From assembly GCA_050516505.1 (NCBI GenBank), contig CP191518.1:1240001-1304000 (forward strand): DNA of 64,000 nucleotides. Reading direction: 5' to 3'. This stretch comes from Scandinavium ludwigii_A. GTDB taxonomy: Bacteria; Pseudomonadota; Gammaproteobacteria; Enterobacterales; Enterobacteriaceae. Shown here one piece after another: positions 16,301 through 25,147 of this stretch (position 1 is its first letter; each line of letters begins with the position of its first letter). A model generated the notes under the pieces. That model did not search any database. It worked only from the letters and a program-made list of their open reading frames with translations, and had not been told where the DNA came from. The translations under genes and the position numbers were made by a program.

Positions 16301-17056
16301 ATGAATTTTCGCCTGTCTGCGCTTGCGCTGAGCGCGACGCTGTTGGTGGGCTGTGCCAGTTCCGGTGACCAGCAACAGGGGCGTTCAGATCCGTTCGAAG
16401 GATTCAACCGCACCATGTACGACTTCAACTTCAACGTGCTGGACCCTTATCTGGTCCGCCCGGTTGCTGTCGCATGGCGAGACTACGTCCCGCAGCCTGC
16501 GCGTAACGGTATCGGCAACTTCACCAGCAACATCGAAGAGCCTGCGATCATGGTGAACATGTTCCTGCAGGGCGACCCGTATCAAGGCATGGTGCACTTC
16601 ACGCGTTTCTTCCTGAACACTATTTTAGGGATGGGCGGTTTCATTGATGTCGCGGGAATGGCGAATCAGAAACTGCAGCGCGTTCAGCCACACCGTTTTG
16701 GTAGCACCATGGGGCATTATGGTGTGGGCTATGGTCCATATCTGCAATTACCGTTCTACGGCAGCTTTACCGTGCGTGATGACGTCGGCGATATGGCTGA
16801 CGACTTGTATCCGGTGCTGTCATGGCTGACATGGCCGATGTCTATCGGTAAGTGGGCCATCGAAGGGGTTGAAACGCGTGCGCAGCTGCTGGATTCCGAT
16901 GGCTTGCTGCGTCAATCGACTGACCCGTACATCACGGTGCGTGAAGCGTACTTCCAGCAACATGATTTCATCGCTAATGGCGGTAAACTCAGTACGGAAG
17001 ACAACCCGAACGCCAAAGCGATTGAAGGCGATCTGAAGGATATCGATTCGCAGTAA
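16301..17056 (+). CDS. mlaA: Outer-membrane lipoprotein MlaA (VacJ)
   Basis: A 251-residue lipoprotein, the outer-membrane component of the Mla system that removes mislocalised phospholipids from the outer leaflet and passes them to MlaC and the MlaFEDB complex. The lipobox LVGC puts the lipidated Cys at residue 18. The VacJ domain follows, with DPFEGFNRTMYDFN, FTRFFLNTILGMGGFIDVA (the amphipathic region where dominant mutants map in E. coli) and GHYGVGYGPYLQLP. It has its own terminator and faces fadL. Confidence 0.96.
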   Translation: MNFRLSALALSATLLVGCASSGDQQQGRSDPFEGFNRTMYDFNFNVLDPYLVRPVAVAWRDYVPQPARNGIGNFTSNIEEPAIMVNMFLQGDPYQGMVHFTRFFLNTILGMGGFIDVAGMANQKLQRVQPHRFGSTMGHYGVGYGPYLQLPFYGSFTVRDDVGDMADDLYPVLSWLTWPMSIGKWAIEGVETRAQLLDSDGLLRQSTDPYITVREAYFQQHDFIANGGKLSTEDNPNAKAIEGDLKDIDSQ

Positions 17057-17070
17057 GCGAAGTCGAAAAT

Positions 17071-17102
17071 AAAAAAGGTGAGCAATGTGCTCACCTTTTT
17101 TT
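17071..17102. terminator. Bidirectional terminator between mlaA and fadL
   Basis: AAAAAAGGTGAGCA / TGCTCACCTTTTTT: a long hairpin with A and T runs, between convergent genes. Confidence 0.9.
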
Positions 17103-17120
17103 ATGTCTGAACCAGAACTA

Positions 17121-18443
17121 TTAGAAGCGATAGTTGAAGTTAGAACCGAACAGCCACGCTTTACCTGCTGAGCGGAAGGTGTAAGGACCTTCTTCAATAG
17201 TCACGTTCTGACCATGCATGTAGGACGCACCCACGTCGACAGAAGCATCTTTGTTAAGCGCGTAAGTTGCACCCGCGCTCAGCCACAGACGGTCCTGATC
17301 CGGGATGGAGATAGAGCGGTGATCGGCTGGAACCGGGCTATCATCAAACGCGATACCGGTACGGAATGTCCAGTTGTCGTCGTAGTAATAGGTCGTACCG
17401 AGCGCCAGACGCCATGCATCTTTAAAGCTTTCGTCTTTATAGAACAAGGTTTCGCCGCTGTTACCCGTTGCTTTGAGTTCCTGGAACTGGCTCCAGCTGG
17501 TGTAGGTGGCGCTATAGTGGATAGCCCACTGCGGCGCGACACGGTTGTAGCCTGACAGTTCCCACATTTCCGGCAGGTTCAGCGTCAGAGAACCGTTGGT
17601 GGTATTGCCATCGGTGCCCAACGGCAGACCGAAGTTGCCCAGAATCTGGTTGTAGGCCGACGGCATGTTGCTCTTATAATCACCGTCGAAGTCGATTTTG
17701 ACTTCAGAGCGGTAGGTAAAGCCGTAACGGTTGTTTTTATCCAGTTCATACAGGATACCGGCGTTCCAGCCGAAGCCCCACTCATCACCCTTCAAATGGG
17801 CAATTTGGGTGTCAGCAGGGAGCTGCCCAACCTGGCCTGCCAGTGCAGGCGGCAGTGCGCCAGAGCCCGCAATGATCTGACCTAAGTCACCGGCGTAGCG
17901 CTCGATTTTCGCTTTCGCGTAGACCGCATCAAAACCAACACCGAAGCTCCAGTTGCTGTTCAGACGATACGCACCGCTCAGGTTCAGGTTAACGGTGGTG
18001 AGGTCAGTTTTCCCCCCCATGCTACCTGCGGCGTAATTGTCATTAAATTCTGTTGCCAGGCCATAATTGGAGGTAACAGAAGCGCCCCAACCAAATTGTT
18101 CGTTAAGAGGCATGACAAAATGTAAGTTCGGTACCCATGCTACCGGAGCGATATTATCGGCGTCGGTGCTTTTACCTGTTGGGGATGTACCAGAAATATT
18201 CACGTCCGGATCAATATAAACGGCACCGGCTGAAAATTGCGGGCGGTCATACATCATAATTAATGCTGGGTTACGGCTGGCATTACCCGGATCGTCGGCA
18301 ATCGCGCCTTCGCCAGAATAAGCACGGCCCAAACCTGAGGCAGAAAATTCATTTAACTGAAAGCCTGCTGACCAGGCCTGAGAAGAAACGAGTGCCACTG
18401 CAACTGCGAGAGCAGTTTTTGTAAAACGGGTTTTTTGGCTCAT
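17121..18443 (-). CDS. fadL: Long-chain fatty acid outer-membrane transporter FadL
   Basis: A 440-residue outer-membrane barrel that lets long-chain fatty acids cross the outer membrane. A signal peptide ends QAWSA; the mature N-terminus GFQLNEFSASGLGRAYSGEGA forms the hatch, with the NPA box (NASRNPALI) near residue 60. The C-terminus FGSNFNYRF ends in Phe. The start MSQKTRF at 18443 is preceded by GAGG at 8-base spacing; the ATG two codons earlier is too close to that site. Two FadR-like sites lie upstream. One variable extracellular loop (near residue 180) differs from E. coli by eye. Confidence 0.96.
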   Translation of the reverse strand: MSQKTRFTKTALAVAVALVSSQAWSAGFQLNEFSASGLGRAYSGEGAIADDPGNASRNPALIMMYDRPQFSAGAVYIDPDVNISGTSPTGKSTDADNIAPVAWVPNLHFVMPLNEQFGWGASVTSNYGLATEFNDNYAAGSMGGKTDLTTVNLNLSGAYRLNSNWSFGVGFDAVYAKAKIERYAGDLGQIIAGSGALPPALAGQVGQLPADTQIAHLKGDEWGFGWNAGILYELDKNNRYGFTYRSEVKIDFDGDYKSNMPSAYNQILGNFGLPLGTDGNTTNGSLTLNLPEMWELSGYNRVAPQWAIHYSATYTSWSQFQELKATGNSGETLFYKDESFKDAWRLALGTTYYYDDNWTFRTGIAFDDSPVPADHRSISIPDQDRLWLSAGATYALNKDASVDVGASYMHGQNVTIEEGPYTFRSAGKAWLFGSNFNYRF

Positions 18444-18529
18444 GACCATAACCTCAATCGAGTTATTTTTATGCAAAAATTGTTACATGCCGTAACAGAA
18501 GCGCGAAGTGTAGGGTCTGTGTTACGTCA

Positions 18530-18546
18530 GAGAAATCAGACCAGTG
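18530..18546. promoter_or_regulatory. FadR site, distal, of fadL
   Basis: On the minus strand CACTGGTCTGATTTCTC, matching the FadR core CTGGTCNGA. It corresponds to one of two FadR sites known at E. coli fadL. Long-chain acyl-CoA would release the repressor. Confidence 0.6.
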
Positions 18547-18553
18547 CCGAGAG

Positions 18554-18570
18554 TATAGGTCTGACCAGAT
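18554..18570. promoter_or_regulatory. FadR site, second, of fadL
   Basis: On the minus strand ATCTGGTCAGACCTATA, matching the FadR core. The two sites are spaced as in E. coli fadL. The remainder of this 372-bp fadL-yfcZ interval is AT-rich promoter DNA without other features I can support. Confidence 0.65.
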
Positions 18571-18815
18571 GGAATGTTGCAAGTGTGTTTATAAGTTTTT
18601 TCAATTGTGATCTAAGAAACGCGATCCAGCTGGCAAAATTAGGGTCATGAAAGTTCCCTTGAGAGGGTGGTTTTTGTTTTAGATCATTTTTAGTTGTGAT
18701 TTAGGTCACTAATGACCGTACAAATAAATATCAACTGGAGACACTTAGAGCAGGGGCGTAAAATAGCCGCATTGTTTATCTGGCACCCTGGGTGCAAATA
18801 CAGAGGATATCTACG

Positions 18816-19100
18816 ATGAGTAAATGCAGTGCTGATGAAACCCCGGTTTGCTGCTGTATGGATGTTGGCACCATTATGGACAACACCGATTGCACCGCGT
18901 CCTACAGCCGCGTCTTTGCGACCCGCGCTGAAGCTGACGAAACGCTGGCTGCACTGAGCGAAAGAGCCCGTGGTGTTGAGTCCGACCCATGCAAAATCAT
19001 CCCGACCTATAAAGAGGTCGATGGTGGTGTGCAACTGGATATCGATTTTGTGTTCTGCTGCGAAGCTGAAACCCTGATTTTCCAGCTCGGACTGCGTTAA
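18816..19100 (+). CDS. yfcZ: YfcZ/YiiS family protein
   Basis: A 94-residue cytosolic protein of the DUF406 (YfcZ/YiiS) family, function unknown. It is Cys-rich at the N-terminus (CSADETPVCCCMDVG) with two more Cys near residues 25 and 59 and CCEAE near the end, suggesting metal binding or redox chemistry; this is inference. Start MSKCSADE equals the E. coli protein. It is divergent from fadL and followed by a terminator before fadI. Confidence 0.92.
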   Translation: MSKCSADETPVCCCMDVGTIMDNTDCTASYSRVFATRAEADETLAALSERARGVESDPCKIIPTYKEVDGGVQLDIDFVFCCEAETLIFQLGLR

Positions 19101-19110
19101 TCCCTTCTCT

Positions 19111-19146
19111 AAAACGCCTCTGCTCAGCAGGGGCGTTTTCTTTTTT
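19111..19146 (+). terminator. Terminator of yfcZ
   Basis: AAAACGCCTCTGCTCAGCAGGGGCGTTTTCTTTTTT: a hairpin with a long T-rich end. Confidence 0.85.
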
Positions 19147-19219
19147 ATCTCAATGTGTTTTGGCTCTCACTTTTATGCTTCCCTGATTGGCTGGATGTAA
19201 AAAATTAGTTAAGACTGTT

Positions 19220-19236
19220 ATCAGGTCAGACCACTT
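19220..19236. promoter_or_regulatory. FadR site upstream of fadIJ
   Basis: ATCAGGTCAGACCACTT, about 25 bp before the fadI start, fits the FadR consensus and resembles the site at E. coli fadIJ. Overlap with the promoter would give repression. Confidence 0.65.
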
Positions 19237-19261
19237 TTTTTACGTTTACCAGGGGACAGTT

Positions 19262-20572
19262 ATGAGTCAGGCATTACCGCTTATCACCCGCCAGGGCGAT
19301 CGCATTGCCATTGTCAGCGGGTTACGCACGCCTTTTGCCCGTCAGGCGACGGCTTTTCACGGCATTCCCGCGATTGATCTGGGGAAGATGGTTGTCGGTG
19401 AATTGCTGGCTCGCAGCGAAATTCCTCCTGAAGTCATCGAACAGTTAGTTTTCGGCCAGGTAGTGCAAATGCCTGAGGCGCCGAACATCGCGCGTGAAAT
19501 CGTGCTCGGCACCGGCATGAGCGTCCATACCGATGCTTACAGCGTCAGTCGTGCCTGCGCCACCAGTTTCCAGGCCGTCGCCAACGTCGCAGAAAGCCTG
19601 ATGGCGGGGACTATTCGTGCGGGGATCGCCGGTGGGGCCGATTCCTCCTCCGTGTTGCCGATTGGCGTGAGCAAAGCGCTGGCCCGTACGCTGGTGGATG
19701 CCAACAAAGCCCGAACCCTTGGGCAGAAACTCAAACTCTTCTCTCGCCTGCGCCTCAAAGATTTAGCCCCCGTGCCGCCTGCTGTGGCGGAGTACTCTAC
19801 CGGTTTACGCATGGGCGACACCGCCGAACAAATGGCGAAAACCTGGGGCATCACCCGCGAACAGCAGGATGCGCTGGCGCATCGCTCGCATCTGCATGCG
19901 GCCAAAGCCTGGGCCGATGGCAAGCTGACGGATGAAGTGATGACGGCCTATGCGCCACCGTTCCGTGAGCCGTTCGCGCAGGACAACAATGTGCGCACCC
20001 AATCCTCGCTGGCAGACTACGCCAAGCTGCGTCCGGCTTTCGACCGCAAACATGGCACGGTGACCGCGGCCAACAGCACCCCGCTGACCGACGGCGCGGC
20101 GGCAGTGATTCTGATGACGGAATCTCGGGCAAAAGAACTGGGCCTGAAGCCGCTCGGCTATTTGCGCAGCTACGCGTTTACCGCGATTGATGTCGCGCAG
20201 GACATGTTGCTGGGGCCTGCGTGGTCCACGCCACTGGCGCTGGAACGTGCCGGGCTGACGATGGCCGATTTAACCCTCTTTGATATGCATGAAGCCTTCG
20301 CCGCCCAGACGCTGGCGAATCTGCAACTGATGGCCAGCGAGCGCTTCGCCCGCGACGTGTTGGGCCGCAGCCATGCGACTGGCGAAGTGGACGACAGTAA
20401 ATTCAACGTGCTGGGCGGCTCCATTGCCTACGGACATCCTTTTGCAGCCACAGGGGCGCGCATGATCACCCAAACCCTTAACGAGCTGCGGCGTCGCGGC
20501 GGTGGCTTTGGTCTGGTGACCGCCTGCGCGGCAGGTGGTTTAGGCGCAGCCATGGTTCTGGAGGCCGAATAA
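19262..20572 (+). CDS. fadI: 3-ketoacyl-CoA thiolase FadI
   Basis: A 436-residue thiolase, the beta subunit of the FadIJ beta-oxidation complex, which cleaves 3-ketoacyl-CoA to acetyl-CoA and a shortened acyl-CoA. The nucleophilic Cys is in SRACATSFQAV near residue 98, the second catalytic region is MHEAFAAQ near 340, and the final Gly/Cys motif is GLVTACAAGGLGAAM near the end. Start MSQALPL at 19262 follows AGGGGA; a longer frame has no family support. Its stop overlaps the fadJ start by one base (TAATG), so the two are translationally coupled. FadIJ serves anaerobic and medium-chain substrates in E. coli. Confidence 0.96.
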   Translation: MSQALPLITRQGDRIAIVSGLRTPFARQATAFHGIPAIDLGKMVVGELLARSEIPPEVIEQLVFGQVVQMPEAPNIAREIVLGTGMSVHTDAYSVSRACATSFQAVANVAESLMAGTIRAGIAGGADSSSVLPIGVSKALARTLVDANKARTLGQKLKLFSRLRLKDLAPVPPAVAEYSTGLRMGDTAEQMAKTWGITREQQDALAHRSHLHAAKAWADGKLTDEVMTAYAPPFREPFAQDNNVRTQSSLADYAKLRPAFDRKHGTVTAANSTPLTDGAAAVILMTESRAKELGLKPLGYLRSYAFTAIDVAQDMLLGPAWSTPLALERAGLTMADLTLFDMHEAFAAQTLANLQLMASERFARDVLGRSHATGEVDDSKFNVLGGSIAYGHPFAATGARMITQTLNELRRRGGGFGLVTACAAGGLGAAMVLEAE

Positions 20573-22719
20573 TGGAAACGACATCCGCATTTACGCTGAC
20601 CGAACGCCTCGATAACGTGGCGGTCATTACCATTGATATTCCCGGCGAAAAAATGAATACCCTGAAGGCTGAGTTTGGCGTTCAGGTGCGGGCTATCCTC
20701 AAGCAAATTCGCGACAACAAAGCCCTGCGCGGCGTGGTGTTCATCTCCGCCAAACCGGATAACTTCATCGCCGGGGCCGACATCAACATGATTGGCAACT
20801 GCACGTCGGCGCAAGAAGCCGAAGCCCTGGCACGCCAGGGGCAGCAAATCATGGCGGAAATTCATGCCCTGCCTATCCCTGTCATCGCCGCGATCCACGG
20901 CGCCTGTCTCGGTGGTGGCCTCGAACTGGCGTTAGCCTGTCACAGTCGAATTTGCACCGATGACGTGAAAACGGTGCTGGGCTTACCGGAAGTTCAATTA
21001 GGCCTGCTGCCGGGTTCCGGCGGCACACAGCGTTTGCCGCGCCTGGTCGGCATCAGCACCGCGCTGGACATGATCCTCACCGGCAAACAGCTACGCGCCC
21101 GTCAGGCATTAAAAGTCGGGCTGGTGGATGACGTCGTACCGCAGGCGATCCTTCTCGAAGCGGCAATTGCGCTGGCTAAACAAGAGCGTCCGGTCAGCCG
21201 ACGTCTGCCGGTCCGGGAACGCATTCTGGCCGGTCCGCTGGGACGTAGCCTGGTGTTCAGCCTGGCGGCGAAAAAAACAGAGCAGAAAACCCAGGGGAAT
21301 TATCCCGCCACTGGGCGCATTTTGAAGGTGCTCGAAACAGGTCTGGCACAGGGCAGCAGCAGCGGATATGCCGAGGAAGCTCAGGCGTTTGGCGAGTTGG
21401 CGATGACGCCGCAATCAAAAGCGCTGCGCTCAGTCTTCTTTGCCAGCACCGACGTTAAAAAAGATCCGGCCGCTAACGCCGAGCCGCTGCCTCTGCATTC
21501 GGTGGCGGTTCTGGGCGGTGGCCTGATGGGCGGCGGTATCGCGTTTGTCACCGCCAGCAAAGCGAAATTGCCGGTACGTATAAAGGATATCAATGCCAAC
21601 GGCATCAACCATGCGCTGAAGTACAGTTGGGAGCTGCTTGATAAGAAGGTACGTCGCCGCCATATCAGATCCAGTGAGCGCGACAGCCAGCTGGCGCTGA
21701 TTTCCGGCACCACTGATTACAGCGGTTTTGCCCATCGTGACGTCGTGATTGAAGCGGTGTTCGAAGATTTATCCCTGAAACAGCAAATGGTGGCGGAAGT
21801 GGAAGCCAACTTTGCAGCGCACACTATTTTTGCGTCTAACACCTCGTCGCTGCCGATTGGTGATATTGCCGCGCAGGCGCAGCGTCCGGAACAGGTGATA
21901 GGTCTGCATTTCTTCAGTCCGGTAGAGAAAATGCCGCTGGTTGAAGTGATTCCCCACGCGGGCACATCGGAAACCACGATTGCCACCACTGTGAAGCTGG
22001 CAAAACAGCTCGGTAAAACACCGGTGGTGGTGGCAGATAAAGCCGGTTTTTACGTCAACCGCATTCTGGCACCTTATATCAATGAGGCGATGCGGCTGCT
22101 GACGGAGGGCGAATCCATTGAAAAAATTGATGGGGCGCTGACGAAATATGGCTTCCCGGTCGGCCCAATCCAACTTTTGGATGAGGTCGGAATCGATACT
22201 GGAACTAAAATTATTCCAGTACTGGAAAGCGCTTACGGGGAACGTTTCAGCGCACCTGCAAATATCATTAGCGCAATTTTGAACGACGATCGCAAAGGCA
22301 GAAAAAATGGTCGCGGTTTCTATCTTTACGGTGCAAAAGGGCGTAAAAGCAAAAAACAGCCTGACCCTGCAATTTATACGCTTATTGGCGGCGGGCAGAA
22401 GGGAACGCTGTCGGGGCAACAGATTGCAGAACGTTGCGTGATGATGATGCTCAACGAAGCCGCGCGTTGCTATGATGAACAAGTGGTTCGAAGCGCGCGC
22501 GATGGTGACATTGGTGCTGTGTTTGGTATTGGTTTTCCTCCCTTTTTGGGAGGTCCGTTCCGTTATATGGATAGCCTGGGCGCGGGGGAAGTCGTGGCGA
22601 TTCTGCAACGCCTGACGACGCAGTACGGTCCACGGTTCACGCCGTGCGAGGCATTAATCAGGATGGCAGAACAGGGCCTGGCCTTTTGGCCCGCAAATGA
22701 AACTGAGACGTTAAGTTGA
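20572..22719 (+). CDS. fadJ: Fatty acid oxidation multifunctional protein FadJ
   Basis: A 715-residue alpha subunit of the FadIJ complex with enoyl-CoA hydratase, 3-hydroxyacyl-CoA epimerase and 3-hydroxyacyl-CoA dehydrogenase activities. N-terminal crotonase domain: AGADINM, GACLGGGLELALACH and GLPEVQLGLLPGSGGTQ with both catalytic Glu. C-terminal dehydrogenase: NAD motif VLGGGLMGGGIA near residue 310 and HFFSPVEKMPLVEV with the catalytic His near 445, then two C-terminal helical domains. Length is one residue more than E. coli FadJ. Coupled to fadI. Confidence 0.96.
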   Translation: METTSAFTLTERLDNVAVITIDIPGEKMNTLKAEFGVQVRAILKQIRDNKALRGVVFISAKPDNFIAGADINMIGNCTSAQEAEALARQGQQIMAEIHALPIPVIAAIHGACLGGGLELALACHSRICTDDVKTVLGLPEVQLGLLPGSGGTQRLPRLVGISTALDMILTGKQLRARQALKVGLVDDVVPQAILLEAAIALAKQERPVSRRLPVRERILAGPLGRSLVFSLAAKKTEQKTQGNYPATGRILKVLETGLAQGSSSGYAEEAQAFGELAMTPQSKALRSVFFASTDVKKDPAANAEPLPLHSVAVLGGGLMGGGIAFVTASKAKLPVRIKDINANGINHALKYSWELLDKKVRRRHIRSSERDSQLALISGTTDYSGFAHRDVVIEAVFEDLSLKQQMVAEVEANFAAHTIFASNTSSLPIGDIAAQAQRPEQVIGLHFFSPVEKMPLVEVIPHAGTSETTIATTVKLAKQLGKTPVVVADKAGFYVNRILAPYINEAMRLLTEGESIEKIDGALTKYGFPVGPIQLLDEVGIDTGTKIIPVLESAYGERFSAPANIISAILNDDRKGRKNGRGFYLYGAKGRKSKKQPDPAIYTLIGGGQKGTLSGQQIAERCVMMMLNEAARCYDEQVVRSARDGDIGAVFGIGFPPFLGGPFRYMDSLGAGEVVAILQRLTTQYGPRFTPCEALIRMAEQGLAFWPANETETLS

Positions 22720-22925
22720 GGTCAAATAAAGGTAAATCCAAGTGAGGCATAACGCTGTTGTATGGTTATTTTGTAAACAGAGATTGACTATACTTACGCC
22801 ATTAAGGTAAAAAACAGCGTTTCATTCATCGAATGGATCAGGCACAATGCCCGACCACCGAATAAACAGCGTATTGAGTACGTGTGTTTTTCTCCGGTGT
22901 TTCTGGTTAACAAAAGCGGTGCAAT

Positions 22926-23411
22926 ATGCAAGTTTTTATTATGCGTCACGGCGATGCTGCCCTCGATGCAGCCAGTGACTCGGTTCGTCCTCTTACCACT
23001 TGTGGTTGCGATGAATCCCGTCAGATGGCGAACTGGCTGAAAGGTCAAAAAGTGGATATTGAGCGCGTTCTGGTCAGCCCGTTCTTACGAGCAGAGCAAA
23101 CGCTGGATGTGGTGGGGGAGTGCATGAACCTGCCAAAAGAGATCGATGTCCTGCCGGAACTCACGCCTTGCGGCGATGTGGGGCTGGTAAGCGCCTATCT
23201 GCAGGCGCTGGCGAACGAAGGTGTTGCCTCTGCGTTGGTGGTTTCCCACCTGCCGCTGGTAGGCTACCTGGTGTCTGAGCTCTGCCCGAGCGAAGCTCCG
23301 CCGATGTTCTCGACATCCGCCATTGCGAACGTCACGCTAGATGCCAGCGGGCAAGGTCAGTTTAACTGGCAGATGAGCCCCTGCAATCTGAAGATGGCCA
23401 AAGCCATCTGA
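22926..23411 (+). CDS. sixA: Phosphohistidine phosphatase SixA
   Basis: A 161-residue histidine phosphatase that removes phosphate from phosphohistidines, first described on the ArcB HPt domain and later on the PTS protein NPr. The catalytic RHG motif is at residues 7-10 (MRHGDAALD), with a second conserved Arg in VSPFLRAEQT and the late His in VVSHLPLVGYL. In K-12 the yfcO-yfcV fimbrial genes lie between sixA and smrB; here the two are adjacent and convergent. Confidence 0.94.
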   Translation: MQVFIMRHGDAALDAASDSVRPLTTCGCDESRQMANWLKGQKVDIERVLVSPFLRAEQTLDVVGECMNLPKEIDVLPELTPCGDVGLVSAYLQALANEGVASALVVSHLPLVGYLVSELCPSEAPPMFSTSAIANVTLDASGQGQFNWQMSPCNLKMAKAI

Positions 23412-23477
23412 GTAAAAGGCGGGTGAGCCGTGCGCTTCCCGCCACTTTTACCTGTCACTTCTCACCGCCTCGTCTTT

Positions 23478-24029
23478 CTACGGTAATTCTGGCGGCTGCC
23501 ACTCTTCCACTTCAATCAACACCACCAATGCGGCATCTCCGCCATACTCTTTCGGTGCCTGATGAAACGCCATCACGTGCGGGTGCTGTGCCAGCCACAG
23601 CGGCGTCTGCTGCTTCAGAATATGTTTCCCGTGTCCGTGCATCACGCAGGCACAAAACACATGTTCACGACGACAGGCGGCAATCAACGCACCTAATTCT
23701 TGCTTGGCCTGCATTTGAGTCAGCCCGTGCAAATCAAGATACAGTTCCGGCGAGTAATCCCCACGACGCAACTTCTTAGCCTCAAAATGGCTCACGTCCG
23801 CGCGCACGTATTTCATCGCGCCTTCCGTATTCAGCAGCGGCTGAAACTCATCGGAAAAATAGTGGCTGTTATCGGCCTGTTCCTGAAGCAAACGCTTCAC
23901 CGGCACTTCAGTGATTTTCTTACGCGCTGGGCGATGGACGATGGTGTCCTGCTTAATCTTGCGGGTACCGGTCATCAGCTGACGGAACAGCGCCTGATCC
24001 TCTTCGCTCAGTGAGGTTTTCTTCTTCAT
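23478..24029 (-). CDS. smrB: Ribosome-rescue endonuclease SmrB
   Basis: A 183-residue Smr-domain protein that in E. coli binds collided ribosomes and cuts the mRNA between them, feeding ribosome rescue. The basic, partly disordered N-terminal half carries the ribosome-binding hook region. The Smr domain begins near residue 95 with LDLHGLTQMQAKQEL and has the catalytic loop VMHGHGKHILK near 130. Length equals E. coli SmrB (YfcN). Divergent from prmB. Confidence 0.94.
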   Translation of the reverse strand: MKKKTSLSEEDQALFRQLMTGTRKIKQDTIVHRPARKKITEVPVKRLLQEQADNSHYFSDEFQPLLNTEGAMKYVRADVSHFEAKKLRRGDYSPELYLDLHGLTQMQAKQELGALIAACRREHVFCACVMHGHGKHILKQQTPLWLAQHPHVMAFHQAPKEYGGDAALVVLIEVEEWQPPELP

Positions 24030-24193
24030 TCTTTCATCTCATTTTCGCTTTGCGACAGTTTACCCGACTCTCTTCGCTTGCGGGCAGTGAAAACGCATTT
24101 TTTCCCCGCTCTCATGACGCAAGAATGCTGATTTATCGGCGTCTTCATGGCAAACTAGCCGCCGAATTTCAGCGATGGGCCCTGGAGGGGAAA

Positions 24194-25126
24194 ATGGATA
24201 AAATTTTTGTCGATGAAGCAGTCAATGAGCTGCATACCATTCAGGATATGTTGCGTTGGTCGGTGAGCCGCTTTAGCGCCGCGGGAATCTGGTACGGTCA
24301 TGGCACGAACAACCCGTGGGATGAGGCGGTTCAGCTGGTGCTGCCGTCACTCTATTTACCGCTGGATATTCCGGAAGACATGCACACCGCGCGTCTGACC
24401 TCCAGTGAAAAACACCGTATCGTTGAGCGCGTGATTCGCCGCGTCAACGAGCGCATTCCCGTCTCTTATCTGACCAACAAAGCCTGGTTCTGCGGCCACG
24501 AATTTTACGTAGATGAACGCGTGCTGGTTCCGCGTTCGCCGATTGGTGAACTCATCAATAACCGCTTTGCTGGCCTGATTGCGCATCAGCCCGAGCATAT
24601 TCTGGATATGTGTACTGGCAGCGGCTGCATCGCTATCGCCTGTGCCTACGCTTTCCCGGAAGCGGAAGTCGACGGCGTCGATATTTCCCCGGATGCGCTG
24701 GCGGTGGCTGAGCAAAATATCGAAGATCACGGTCTCATTCATCACGTCACGCCGATCCGTTCTGACCTGTTCCGCGACCTGCCGAAGGTGCAGTACGATC
24801 TGATCGTCACCAATCCTCCGTATGTTGATGCAGAAGACATGGCTGACCTGCCGAACGAATATCGCCACGAGCCAGAACTGGGCCTCGCTTCAGGCTCCGA
24901 CGGCCTGAAGCTGACGCGTCGCATTCTGGGCAATGCGCCGGATTACCTGACTGACAACGGCATTCTGATTTGTGAAGTCGGTAACAGCATGGTACATCTG
25001 ATAGAGCAGTATCCTGACGTTCCGTTCACCTGGCTTGAGTTTGATAACGGCGGCGACGGCGTCTTCATGCTCACCAAAGCGCAGCTTCTGGCTGCCCGCG
25101 AACACTTCAGCATCTATAAAGACTAA
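24194..25126 (+). CDS. prmB: 50S ribosomal protein uL3 N5-glutamine methyltransferase PrmB
   Basis: A 310-residue SAM-dependent methyltransferase that methylates a glutamine of ribosomal protein uL3. The SAM site is DMCTGSGCIAIACA near residue 140 and the glutamine-binding signature is VTNPPYVD near 205. Start MDKIFVDEAVNEL at 24194 is preceded by GGAGGGG and agrees with E. coli; the frame extends a further 61 codons upstream without family likeness. It lies just upstream of aroC and is probably cotranscribed. Confidence 0.96.
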   Translation: MDKIFVDEAVNELHTIQDMLRWSVSRFSAAGIWYGHGTNNPWDEAVQLVLPSLYLPLDIPEDMHTARLTSSEKHRIVERVIRRVNERIPVSYLTNKAWFCGHEFYVDERVLVPRSPIGELINNRFAGLIAHQPEHILDMCTGSGCIAIACAYAFPEAEVDGVDISPDALAVAEQNIEDHGLIHHVTPIRSDLFRDLPKVQYDLIVTNPPYVDAEDMADLPNEYRHEPELGLASGSDGLKLTRRILGNAPDYLTDNGILICEVGNSMVHLIEQYPDVPFTWLEFDNGGDGVFMLTKAQLLAAREHFSIYKD

Positions 25127-25147
25127 TTAAAATTCGATGGAGCCGTG

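Noticed and set aside
21769..22608. A 279-codon minus-strand open frame
   Set aside because: Antisense to fadJ, with no domain recognisable.
24011..24193. 61-codon N-terminal extension of prmB
   Set aside because: The E. coli protein starts at the ATG at 24194, which has a good ribosome site; the extension has no family likeness and reaches the smrB start.
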